Below, one piece after another: positions 33,411 to 41,154 of a stretch of DNA of 64,000 nt (position 1 is the first letter of the stretch; every line of letters begins with the position of its first letter). This DNA comes from JACPHD01 sp964431805. Its GTDB lineage: Bacteria > Patescibacteriota > Patescibacteriia > Patescibacteriales > GWC2-42-12. The DNA lies in the NCBI GenBank assembly GCA_964431805.1, contig CAYSKV010000004.1, forward strand, positions 1 to 64,000. Reading direction: 5' to 3'. A program made the translations under genes and the position numbers. The notes beneath the pieces are model-generated. The model did no database searches and had not been told where the DNA came from. It was given only the letters and a program-made list of their open reading frames with translations.

Positions 33411-34742
33411 TTATTTGCACTTATTATAGCTAGTTGTCCATGGATCCCATCTTCTTGCAGTATACAAATTACAAGCAAGCTTTATATTGTTCGCTGGCGT
33501 TAATAAATAATTTGAGCAAGTAGCGTAAAGACTAGAATCTTTTTTGTAGCAATTTCTTGCTTTGCATATAGTTGTTCCTGGCCAATATTCAAGACAACAT
33601 CCTATCGATGAATTACTATTTAAGCATGTTCTACCACTAGCATATGGATTACTTGCTGGTGTATTACCTGCGACAGCGATGCCGCCAGTGCCACCAGCTC
33701 CGCCGCACTCATTTGCACCCCCATGAGAATCAATCATGTTTATTTGCCACATACCCATTGAAAAAGCACTACCATCAGCGCATAAGTCAGTAGTGCTTGG
33801 TATGGATCTACCTTGGCTTTCCCTTTGACAGACGCAAGATGCTGTTGCTGCGTCTGCTGCCATACAGGTGCCGTTAAAATTTGCTTCTACACAGTTTCCT
33901 GTACCAGTAGCAATTTTTGAGCAGCAACAATGATAGACAACGTTGCCTGAGTCAGCGGTAGTTTGTGTTCCGCATTTACTTGTTTCAGTAGATATTATTT
34001 TATTTGTGTCGCCTCCGCATATAGTATCGCCTACGCCGCCCTCAGTGCCAATAGTATCTGGGATCCAAGTGCATGCGCCAGAAATAGCCGTTTCTATTTT
34101 TTTTACTTGAGTAATTTGCAGTGGGTTAAAAACAGTTAAGGCTGGGTTTATTTGATATAGAATTAAGTAAGAACATAAAGCAATAACCAAGCCGGTTAGA
34201 GAGGCGCCAACCCAGGATTTAGCTTCACCAATCATGGTTGCGCTACCGCCGGCCACAATCCACATTACGCCGCCGATCATTAAAACCACGGCTGCTAAAA
34301 TACCAACGATGCCGATTGCATATTGATATATTCCGGCAACATATTCGCCGATCCAATTTACAGAACAGACATTTTCACCTTTATCATTAGTTTTACAAGT
34401 ACTAGGAGAAAAAGTTAAATTAGGGATTGGTATTTGCAGTTTAGGCATGGTAGTATTTAGACCAGTAGCTTTAGGTGTTGTGGTTGGAGCTGCAGTGCAA
34501 GTTGTCGACGTATCACAGCAACATTCACAATTACTTGCGCTAGTACACATAACAGGTTTTTGGGGGTTACCAGGGCAATTGTCAAAACTACATGAAATTT
34601 GTCCATAATTACTACAATGTTTATCGCCCTGTATTACAGAATAATTGCAAGCCGCTTGAGCTATAGTTGGAAAATAAAAAAGACTAAATATTAAAAATAA
34701 TAATGGTAAATAGAATATAATTTTTGTTTTTTTGGATTTCAT
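33411..34742 (-). CDS. VirB2/TrbC-like double-TM protein fused to a lysozyme-like domain
   Basis: A 443-aa exported protein. Residues 1-30 are a signal peptide; 31-85 are Cys-rich (NCECCC). Two TM helices (about 137-165 and 177-201) with the loop AGGSATMIGEAKSWVGASLTG match the VirB2/TrbC pilin pattern common in CPR. A Cys-rich stretch leads to a lytic-transglycosylase-like C-terminus: catalytic-type E308 in CQRESQGRS, MGMWQIN at 329-335, NNI at 418-420 and WTTSYNKC at the end. It thus combines pilin-like and muramidase-like parts. Its tandem paralogue (34753) has the first part but no muramidase. A cell-surface or secretion-related role is inference. Confidence 0.7.
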   Translation of the reverse strand: MKSKKTKIIFYLPLLFLIFSLFYFPTIAQAACNYSVIQGDKHCSNYGQISCSFDNCPGNPQKPVMCTSASNCECCCDTSTTCTAAPTTTPKATGLNTTMPKLQIPIPNLTFSPSTCKTNDKGENVCSVNWIGEYVAGIYQYAIGIVGILAAVVLMIGGVMWIVAGGSATMIGEAKSWVGASLTGLVIALCSYLILYQINPALTVFNPLQITQVKKIETAISGACTWIPDTIGTEGGVGDTICGGDTNKIISTETSKCGTQTTADSGNVVYHCCCSKIATGTGNCVEANFNGTCMAADAATASCVCQRESQGRSIPSTTDLCADGSAFSMGMWQINMIDSHGGANECGGAGGTGGIAVAGNTPASNPYASGRTCLNSNSSIGCCLEYWPGTTICKARNCYKKDSSLYATCSNYLLTPANNIKLACNLYTARRWDPWTTSYNKCK

Positions 34743-34752
34743 AACTTAATTT

Positions 34753-35646
34753 TTAAAAAGATGCACCTCCACTTGCTTTATAACAAGAATATAGCGTTGA
34801 TGAACATGGTCTTCCTCCAGAAATTAATGCAGGTTTAGGATTAAGAGTTTGAAGAGTTGTCGCAGAATAGCATTGACCTGAACCATCACCGCACCATTCA
34901 TTCTCATTAGCTTTTCCAAAGCAATTTCCAACGCCATCACACCATCCTGATCCACTATTACAACTGTCTCCAATTTTTGATCCCGCTGTACAAACACCAA
35001 TAGAACCTATTGCTGTAATATCCGTTGTGACCGTTTGTACTGTTGTAGTTTTAAAATTCACTAACGCCGGGTTTACTGTAGCTAAAATAAAGTAAGAGCA
35101 TAAAGCTAAAAGTAAACCGGTTAAAGAGGCGCCAATCCAAGATTTGGCTTCGCCGATAGCTGTAGCATTACCGCCAGCCACAATCCACATTACGCCGCCG
35201 ATCATTAAAACTACGGCTGCTAAAATACCGACGATGCCGATAGCGTATTTATAAATTGCTCTAATGTATTGACCTATCATGGTGGTTGAGCCGTCTGGAG
35301 TATATGCTTTTCCTTTCTGGAAATCAGTACCTATCCCGACTTGGGGAGTAAAAGAAGCTTTTTTCCCGTCAGTAGATGCTGCGGCCGTAGGTGCAGCAGT
35401 AGGAGTGGTTACGTTTTCACAACAACATTCACAGTTACTTGTATCAGTACACATTGTAGGCTTAGTTTGGCTAGCGCAACTAGAAAAATCACTTAAAGTT
35501 TGTCCATAGTCACTACAGTGTTTGCTAGCTTGTATTACAGAATAATTACAAGCCGCTTGTGTTATAATAGGGAAATAAAAAATATTAATTATAAATAACA
35601 ATATTAAGGGTAAATATAGTATAATTTTTATTTTTTTTGGATTCAT
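34753..35646 (-). CDS. VirB2/TrbC-like double-TM surface protein with Cys-rich ends
   Basis: A 297-aa tandem paralogue of the 33411 product. It has a signal peptide (1-31), a Cys-rich N-terminal domain almost the same as the neighbour (ACNYSVIQ, NCECCC) and the double-TM block IYKYAIGIVGILAAVVLMIGG with AGGNATAIGEAKSWIGASLTG. The C-terminus is instead a short Cys/Gly-rich module (CNSGSGWCDGVGNC, WCGDGSGQC). The TM-coding DNA is more alike in the two genes than the flanks. It begins the five-gene block between porA and porB. Confidence 0.7.
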   Translation of the reverse strand: MNPKKIKIILYLPLILLFIINIFYFPIITQAACNYSVIQASKHCSDYGQTLSDFSSCASQTKPTMCTDTSNCECCCENVTTPTAAPTAAASTDGKKASFTPQVGIGTDFQKGKAYTPDGSTTMIGQYIRAIYKYAIGIVGILAAVVLMIGGVMWIVAGGNATAIGEAKSWIGASLTGLLLALCSYFILATVNPALVNFKTTTVQTVTTDITAIGSIGVCTAGSKIGDSCNSGSGWCDGVGNCFGKANENEWCGDGSGQCYSATTLQTLNPKPALISGGRPCSSTLYSCYKASGGASF

Positions 35647-35658
35647 ATTATTATATTA

Positions 35659-36828
35659 TTATTTTCCAATAAATTGAGCTTTGTCGGATTTTTTATTGGC
35701 TTGTTTAATTATTTTTTTAATAATTTCTTTAGTAATATCGCGTCCACCTAAACCAACAACAAAACTAGCAATGTTGGCGTTAGTTTTTCCCTGGGCGAAA
35801 GCTTTAATTTCTGAAGCTAATATGCCCGTAGCTCCTAGCGAAATAGATTTATCTATAATCGCGATATTTTTAGCCGGTTTAATTATTTTTAAAATTTCAT
35901 CAGTTGGAAATGGTCTAAAACATTTAATTTTTAAAATGCCAATTTTATTTGATTTACCAATGGTTTCTTTAATAGTGCCGATAACCGAACCCATGGCCAC
36001 AACTATAGTATTAGGCTTTTTCGGACCAGAATATTCTATTAAACCATTATTTATAGATTTTTGATTTTTTAAATCAGGAAAAGTTTTGTTAAATTTTTTA
36101 TATTCTTGGTCTATAGTTTTTAAACTGGCGGTTAAATCTTCATGCAATTCCTGCCTGATTTCCATATAATAGGCTGGCGTGGCTAAGGCGCCTAAAGTCG
36201 TCGGATTAGCTGGGTCTAGGAATTGCCCTGATGCAGGTTTATAATTAGGTAAATATTTTTTTATTTGTTGCTCAGTTGGGATAATGACCGGTTCATAAGT
36301 ATGGGTCATAACAAAGCCGTCAACATTTATCATAACAGGCAATTTTAACTGCTCGGCGATTTTAAAAGCCATAATATGCTGATTAACCGCTTCTTGATGA
36401 TTTTCTGCGAACAGTAAAATCCAACCGGCATCTCTAACCGCCATTACATCTTGCTGATCATTCCAAATATTAATCGGCGCGCTTACCGCTCGATTAGCGC
36501 AAGTCATAACTATTGGTAATCTCATGCCAGCGATATTATAAATTACTTCGGCCATAAGAAGTAAGCCCTGTGAACTTGTAGCGCTATAAGCTCGTACGCC
36601 GGTAGCGCTAGCGCCTAAAACTATGGAAGCGGCTGCAAATTCTGATTCAGCGCGCACATATTCATAATCGGCTTGGCCGTCAGCTTTAAATTTGGCAAGA
36701 TCTTCAACAATATGAGTTTGGGGAGTAATTGGGTAAGCGGAAACGACGGCTGGACGGATATTTTTAACGGTTAAAGCAATTGCGCGAGAACCTTCTAAAA
36801 TTTGTTGTTTATTATTTTTATTTGTCAT
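35659..36828 (-). CDS. porA: 2-oxoacid (pyruvate):ferredoxin oxidoreductase alpha subunit
   Basis: The 389-aa alpha subunit of PFOR. The family hallmark ILEGSRAIALTVKNIRPAVVSAYPITPQTHIVEDLAKF near the N-terminus and YEYVRAESEFAAASIVLGAS mark the pyruvate-binding domain I; the C-terminal domain ends with IVGLGGRDIT. It starts 1 nt after the porD stop on the minus strand, so translation is coupled. The AYPITPQT form is that of archaeal-type four-subunit enzymes. Pyruvate is the likely substrate; other 2-oxoacids cannot be excluded. Confidence 0.95.
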   Translation of the reverse strand: MTNKNNKQQILEGSRAIALTVKNIRPAVVSAYPITPQTHIVEDLAKFKADGQADYEYVRAESEFAAASIVLGASATGVRAYSATSSQGLLLMAEVIYNIAGMRLPIVMTCANRAVSAPINIWNDQQDVMAVRDAGWILLFAENHQEAVNQHIMAFKIAEQLKLPVMINVDGFVMTHTYEPVIIPTEQQIKKYLPNYKPASGQFLDPANPTTLGALATPAYYMEIRQELHEDLTASLKTIDQEYKKFNKTFPDLKNQKSINNGLIEYSGPKKPNTIVVAMGSVIGTIKETIGKSNKIGILKIKCFRPFPTDEILKIIKPAKNIAIIDKSISLGATGILASEIKAFAQGKTNANIASFVVGLGGRDITKEIIKKIIKQANKKSDKAQFIGK

Positions 36829-36829
36829 A

Positions 36830-37120
36830 TTATTTTTCTTGTCTTTCCATTTTTATGGCTTTAAATGGGCACTCAACTGCGCATAAGCCACAACCCTTAC
36901 AATACAATAAATCACATTCAAAATATTTTTTACCGCTAGCGTTAGTTTTTTCGGTTTGATTAATTATGCCTTCAGGACAAATTCGTTGGCAAATGCCGCA
37001 AGCCGTGCATGCGTCATGTAAAAAATTTGGCCGGTTAGTGCGCCAGGCGCCGGTTTTATTTATTAATGTTGTGTTTGGTGAAACTGAAATATTATTTTTT
37101 ACCCCGTTAGATAGTCTCAT
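36830..37120 (-). CDS. porD: PFOR delta subunit, 2x[4Fe-4S] ferredoxin
   Basis: A 96-aa ferredoxin-like subunit with two classical motifs, CTACGICQRICPEGI and CKGCGLCAVECPFKAI, that carries electrons from PFOR to ferredoxin. The first residues, MRLSNGVKN, are encoded by the right half of the palindromic element at 37101-37161, so the N-terminus may have been extended by it. It is followed directly by porA. Confidence 0.95.
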   Translation of the reverse strand: MRLSNGVKNNISVSPNTTLINKTGAWRTNRPNFLHDACTACGICQRICPEGIINQTEKTNASGKKYFECDLLYCKGCGLCAVECPFKAIKMERQEK

Positions 37121-37161
37121 GTTTTTTAGTTATACCCCGTAAAATAATTATCTAACGGGGT
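37101..37161 (-). repeat. Palindromic ACCCCGTTAGA element at the porG-porD junction
   Basis: ACCCCGTTAGATA (37101-37113) and TATCTAACGGGGT (37149-37161) are perfect 13-bp inverted repeats. On the minus strand one arm provides the last codons and TAG stop of porG (SPR-stop) and the other codes for LSNG at the porD N-terminus. Same family as 14207-14285. Confidence 0.8.
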
Positions 37162-37700
37162 GAATATTTGTATGCCTGTTCAATTGCTTTTATATTTTTT
37201 TCTATTAAATCATTATGGCCGGCAAATTTTTCTTCAATGGCTTGTTTTAAAGCAGCTAAACTTATTAAGCCAGTTGCTTTAGCAAAAGCGCCCAAAATAA
37301 CCGTATTAACAATATTTTTACCGATTATTTCTAAGGCGATTTTAGTGGCGTCAATCGTATAAATATTGGCTTGTGGCAGATTAATTTTTAAATCACGCTT
37401 AGCTTTAGACGTGTTAATAATGGCGATAGTTTTTTTGTCCGCGCCTTTAGTCATGTCAAAATTATCAAGCAGACTAGCGTCTTGAATAATTAAAATGTTT
37501 GGTTGATAAATTTGTTCTCTGGTTATTATTGGTTTATCGTCTATGCGGGCATAAGCTTCTACTGGAGCGCCGGTTCTTTCTACGCCGAAAGAGGGGAAAG
37601 CTTGCGCTTGCTCGCCGTTTTTAAAAGCGGCGATGGCGATTAGTTCAGCAGCCGTTACTACGCCTTGGCCGCCGCGGCCATGAATTCTAATTTGTATCAT
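37152..37700 (-). CDS. porG: 2-oxoacid (pyruvate):ferredoxin oxidoreductase gamma subunit
   Basis: A 182-aa gamma subunit with the family N-terminus MIQIRIHGRGGQGVVTAAELIAIAAF and AFPSFGVERTGAPVEAYARID. It binds CoA as part of the PFOR complex. It follows the DsbA-like gene by 8 nt and precedes porD. Its last three codons and stop come from the palindromic element. Confidence 0.95.
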   Translation of the reverse strand: MIQIRIHGRGGQGVVTAAELIAIAAFKNGEQAQAFPSFGVERTGAPVEAYARIDDKPIITREQIYQPNILIIQDASLLDNFDMTKGADKKTIAIINTSKAKRDLKINLPQANIYTIDATKIALEIIGKNIVNTVILGAFAKATGLISLAALKQAIEEKFAGHNDLIEKNIKAIEQAYKYSPR

Positions 37701-37708
37701 AAATAAAA

Positions 37709-38377
37709 TTATTTTTTAAGTTCCTCTATGATTTTAATAAAAGTGCCAAGCGGTATATTACCTTCAATTTTATAGCCGTTAATAAAATAAGTTGGCGTGC
37801 CGCTAATTCCGAATTCTTGTCCGTCTGTTAAATCTTTTTTTATTTGTGTTAGATATTTTTGTTGGTTTAGACAATCATTAAATCTTGTTGTGTCGGCGCC
37901 TATTTGGTTAGCCAGAGCTGAAAGTTGATTGACCGAACTTATGCCTTGATTTTGAAATAATTTATCGTGCATGGGCCAAAATAAACCTTGTTCGCCCGCG
38001 CACCTACCGCCTAAGGCCAATAACGCAGAATAATCAGCGACTATCGGGTAGTCACGCCAAATATATTTTATATCGTTTTTATATTTTAAACTAATTTCTC
38101 TAATAGTTGGAAAGGCTTGTTCGCAGTTCGTGCAAGCAAAATCTCCAAATTCAACAATAGTTATTGGTGCTTTAGTTGAGCCTAGCCAATAATGATCGTC
38201 ATCTGCCGCATTATATTGTTGTCCGCTTAATTTAACGCCAGAGCTTTTTTGGGCAGTTTTAACGCTTTCATAAATATAAAAACCAATTGCTACTAAAAAA
38301 ATTAAGGCTATAGTTAAAAAAATAATAACTAATATGCCCCACCAGGCTTTAAACCAAGGTTTATCGGTGTATTCCAT
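37709..38377 (-). CDS. Membrane-anchored DsbA-family thiol oxidoreductase
   Basis: A 222-aa protein with an N-terminal TM anchor (about 12-36) and a DsbA-like thioredoxin fold: FGDFACTNCEQAFPTIREI with CTNC active site and the cis-Pro loop GISGTPTYFING. The four-Cys arrangement includes one pair in GGRCAGEQG and NDCLNQQ. It would form or reshuffle disulfides outside the membrane, suiting the Cys-rich exported proteins in the same operon. First gene of the por cluster transcript. Confidence 0.9.
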   Translation of the reverse strand: MEYTDKPWFKAWWGILVIIFLTIALIFLVAIGFYIYESVKTAQKSSGVKLSGQQYNAADDDHYWLGSTKAPITIVEFGDFACTNCEQAFPTIREISLKYKNDIKYIWRDYPIVADYSALLALGGRCAGEQGLFWPMHDKLFQNQGISSVNQLSALANQIGADTTRFNDCLNQQKYLTQIKKDLTDGQEFGISGTPTYFINGYKIEGNIPLGTFIKIIEELKK

Positions 38378-38417
38378 TGATATTTTTACTTAACTGTTTT
38401 ATTATAAAGTTATAAAT

Positions 38418-38445
38418 ATTATAACATTTATTTATGAATAAACAA
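38418..38445 (-). promoter_or_regulatory. Extended -10 promoter for the dsbA-por operon
   Basis: On the minus strand, TGTTATAAT occupies 38418-38426, about 40 nt before the DsbA-like ATG. A weak -35 (TTGTTT, 38440-38445) is 16 nt upstream. It overlaps the start of the small ORF on the other strand. Confidence 0.5.
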
Positions 38446-38571
38446 AATTTATATAAGTTAGAACAAGAATTAGAAAAACGGCAAAAAATCAAGGAAAAAC
38501 GGAAAAGAAAGCTCATGGTAGTAAGCGGCGGCTCGGTTAAGAAGCTACAAAGGATTATTATTGCAAAATAA
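38434..38571 (+). CDS. Small basic helical protein, 45 aa
   Basis: An unbroken frame of 45 codons encoding a charged, helical N-terminus (LEQELEKRQKIKEKRKRKL) and a basic tail ending IIIAK. It lies in the divergent gap between the por operon and the arginine decarboxylase. No family is recognised. AT-rich AAA/GAA codons make chance possible, but the composition is protein-like. Confidence 0.4.
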   Translation: MNKQNLYKLEQELEKRQKIKEKRKRKLMVVSGGSVKKLQRIIIAK

Positions 38572-38588
38572 TTTGACTGATGTATAAT
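38561..38588 (+). promoter_or_regulatory. Promoter of the arginine decarboxylase-like gene
   Basis: TTGCAA (38561-38566), 16-nt spacer, TATAAT (38583-38588). The roughly 80-nt leader to 38673 shows no clear regulatory fold. Confidence 0.6.
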
Positions 38589-38672
38589 TAAACCACGCTG
38601 CTTTGGCGGCTCTTAATTTTTAATAATAAGAAATTTCAAAGGCTTAAAACCAGAAAAATTTTCAGAAGCCAT

Positions 38673-40043
38673 ATGACAAAATATAAAAAGTTTTCTAATT
38701 TTTGGAAATTAGGCGAAGAGCAGTTTAATACTGAATCTTTTGGTATTTCTAATGACGGTGAATTAGTAGTGCGAGAAGGGAATTATCAATACAATATTTT
38801 TGATTTGGTAAAAAAATTTGGCGCGCCGTTAGAAATTGCTTTTCCCTTTATCGTAGAAAAGCGTTATTTAGAATTGGTGCAGACTTTTAATTTTTATATT
38901 AAAAAACATAATTATAAAGGCAGATTTTTTTACCATTATCCAATGAAGGTTAATCAGAATAAGGAATTTGTTTTGCCATTGATTTCAGAAGGTGCGAATC
39001 TTGAAACCGCTTCATATAATGAATTATGGTTAGTCAGAAAACTTTGGGAGCAGGATCAATTTCATTCACGCATCCGCGTTATTTGTAATGGTCCAAAAAC
39101 CGATAAATATTTAGCTTTAATCCAGGAATTAAAAGAAAAAGGTTTGTTTATTATTCCTATTATAGAAGATGTAACCGAATATGAAGCTTTAAGAAAATTC
39201 AAAGGCGATGTTGGCATTAGAATGAAAATGGAAATAAAAACTAAATCACATTGGAATAAAAAAAATGACCGCTATGGCTTGTCGCCGGAAGAAATTTTTG
39301 ATTTGGGTCGAGTGCGCAATTTGAAAATTTTACATTATCATATGGGTTCGCAAAGCATGAGTCAAGACGGTATTATCGAAGCTGTAAAAACTGCGGCAAA
39401 AGTTTATGCTAAGTTGAAAAAGAATAATCCTACACTTGATACTTTAAATATTGGCGGTGGCATGGCCATTCCATATGAAAAAAGGAAACATTACAGCACG
39501 GCTAACGTAGTTAATAGAATAATTACCACTATTAAAAAAGTTTGCACAGATCAGGAAATTTCTCATCCAAATATTATTGCTGAATGGGGTAGATATATTA
39601 TGGCTCCAGCGCAAATAACCATTTTTAAAGTTTTATGTCAGAAGCCAATTGCTAAAGCCATGGCTAAAAAATGGTATGTTATTGATGGTAGTTTTATGAA
39701 TGATTTAATTGATACTTGGGCGATTCATCAAAAATGGCATATTGTTCCGGTTAATAATATGACGGCGGAAAAATTATCTAGAGTTTGGTTAGCTGGCGCT
39801 TCTTGCGATTCAGATGATTGTTATACTGCAGGCGGCGGACAAATTCTTTTGCCGCGCCTAGAGGATGCTAATGGAGATTATCAATATATAGCTTTATTTG
39901 ATTCAGGAGCCTATCAAGACGCTTTAGCTTCGCACCATTGTCTTCTATCTTCACCGGCTAAAGTTATTGCTCAAAACGGTATTTTAACCATAGCTAGACG
40001 TCGTGAATCAGCTGATGAAGTTGGCAAGTTATTTGGTTGGTAA
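38673..40043 (+). CDS. Arginine decarboxylase-like protein (SpeA family, short form)
   Basis: PLP-dependent fold-III decarboxylase. The 456-aa sequence shows the PLP-lysine K92 in YPMKVNQN, the SpeA-like GANLETASYNELWL segment, HYHMGSQ, IGGGMAIPYE, EWGRY and a C-terminal active-site Cys/Asp in GASCDSDD. Full-length SpeA is about 630-660 aa; this one lacks roughly 180 residues, including much of the inserted helical domain, yet keeps the core residues. Agmatine formation is the likely reaction, but specificity for arginine is inferred. No SD; flanked by repeats downstream. Confidence 0.8.
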   Translation: MTKYKKFSNFWKLGEEQFNTESFGISNDGELVVREGNYQYNIFDLVKKFGAPLEIAFPFIVEKRYLELVQTFNFYIKKHNYKGRFFYHYPMKVNQNKEFVLPLISEGANLETASYNELWLVRKLWEQDQFHSRIRVICNGPKTDKYLALIQELKEKGLFIIPIIEDVTEYEALRKFKGDVGIRMKMEIKTKSHWNKKNDRYGLSPEEIFDLGRVRNLKILHYHMGSQSMSQDGIIEAVKTAAKVYAKLKKNNPTLDTLNIGGGMAIPYEKRKHYSTANVVNRIITTIKKVCTDQEISHPNIIAEWGRYIMAPAQITIFKVLCQKPIAKAMAKKWYVIDGSFMNDLIDTWAIHQKWHIVPVNNMTAEKLSRVWLAGASCDSDDCYTAGGGQILLPRLEDANGDYQYIALFDSGAYQDALASHHCLLSSPAKVIAQNGILTIARRRESADEVGKLFGW

Positions 40044-40055
40044 AATTAGTTTTTC

Positions 40056-40081
40056 TGTCATTCCGGCCGCCGAGCCGGAAT
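40056..40081. repeat. TGTCATTCCGGC-type short hairpin repeat
   Basis: ATTCCGGC (40060-40067) and GCCGGAAT (40074-40081) form an 8-bp stem, preceded by TGTC and followed by CTAG. The type resembles the common TGTCATTCC...GGAATC intergenic repeats of many bacteria. Confidence 0.6.
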
Positions 40082-40170
40082 CTAGAGTTCGGTGAAACAA
40101 GTTTGGTGTTATCTATTTTCTAAGTAGACAGTCTAATGAGTTTATTATACTTTTTATTAATATAATTATT

Positions 40171-40320
40171 CGTGCCGCTCCGCTAGGGGTTACTTTCTTA
40201 TAATTAAGAAAGTAACCAAAGAACTTTTGGGGTGCCTCAATGCGCTATCACTTTGATTAATTTTTTTATGCTCACACCTTGGCGCTTATTCGTCACCCCA
40301 AACCCCGGGGTGATTTTAAA
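40171..40320 (-). repeat. Dispersed 150-bp element, copy B
   Basis: Read on the minus strand it starts TTTAAAATCACC, has GGGG/CCCC arms, then the hairpin TTACTTTCTTA...AAAGTAA and the end CCTAGCGGAGCGGCACG, the same layout as copy A (20287-20433). It fills most of the 299-bp gap before xth, together with the hairpin repeat at 40056. Bases 40090-40170 show nothing recognisable. Confidence 0.7.
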
Positions 40321-40342
40321 TATATAGTTTTATTTTTTGTAT

Positions 40343-41110
40343 ATGAAAATAATTTCTTGGAATGTAAATGGTATACGAGCAGTAGTTAAAAAAGGCTTTA
40401 CTAATTTTTTAAAAAAACAAAAGCCGGATATTTTGTGTTTGCAGGAAATTAAAATAAATGACGAGGCTAGAATGAAAGAGCAATTTGATTTTAGAGATTA
40501 TCAAGAATATTGGCATCCGGCCGAGAAACCTGGTTATAGCGGTACAGCGGTGCTTGTTAAAAATAATTTACCTGTTGTAAGTATAAAAAATGGTATAGGA
40601 AATAAAAAATTTGATCGTGAGGGTAGGGTGCAAACTTTGGAATTTAAAAATTTTTATTTAATTAACGCTTATTTTCCTAATAGTAACCATGAGTTAACTC
40701 GGCTTGATTTTAAATTGGAGTTTAATAAAGCATTTCATAAATATGCAAATAAACTGGCGAAGAAAAAGCCGCTGATTATGGGCGGTGATTTTAATGTGGC
40801 ACACGAAGAAATTGATTTGGCGCGTCCAAAAGATAATATTGGCAATCCGGGATTTACCGATCAAGAACGGACTTGGATGACAAAATTTTTAAATTCCGGC
40901 TACATTGACACCTATAGATATTTAAATAAAAATAAAGTTCAATATTCTTGGTGGGGCTACCGTTTTAACTCGCGCGCTAGAAACATCGGCTGGCGCATTG
41001 ATTATTTTTGTGTCCCCGAGAAAATGAAGGAACAAATTAAAAATGCTTTTATTTTGGATAAAATAATGGGGTCTGACCATTGTCCGATTGGTATCGAAAT
41101 AAAATTTTAA
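40343..41110 (+). CDS. xth: Exodeoxyribonuclease III / AP endonuclease
   Basis: Mg-dependent AP endonuclease of base-excision repair. The 255-aa protein has the EEP-fold motifs: SWNVNGIRAV, LCLQEIK (metal Glu), PNSNHELTRLDFK, GGDFNVAHEEIDLARP, WRIDYF and GSDHCPIGIEI (catalytic Asp-His). I start at the ATG 40343 (MKIISWNVNG), the family N-terminus; a TTG at 40337 is in frame but unlikely. leuS follows 44 nt later. Confidence 0.95.
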   Translation: MKIISWNVNGIRAVVKKGFTNFLKKQKPDILCLQEIKINDEARMKEQFDFRDYQEYWHPAEKPGYSGTAVLVKNNLPVVSIKNGIGNKKFDREGRVQTLEFKNFYLINAYFPNSNHELTRLDFKLEFNKAFHKYANKLAKKKPLIMGGDFNVAHEEIDLARPKDNIGNPGFTDQERTWMTKFLNSGYIDTYRYLNKNKVQYSWWGYRFNSRARNIGWRIDYFCVPEKMKEQIKNAFILDKIMGSDHCPIGIEIKF

Positions 41111-41154
41111 TTTAGCTTGCCTTTTAGCCAATTTTAGTATAAAATTAGTGTATT

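Noticed and set aside
35279..35509. A 76-codon plus-strand frame opposite the VirB2-like gene
   Set aside because: It is antisense to a well-supported exported protein and shows no protein-like pattern; its openness follows from the low-complexity Thr/Ala codons.
40171..40320. A short coding gene in the 40.1-40.3 kb gap
   Set aside because: Stops occur in all frames, and the sequence matches copy A of a non-coding repeat element.
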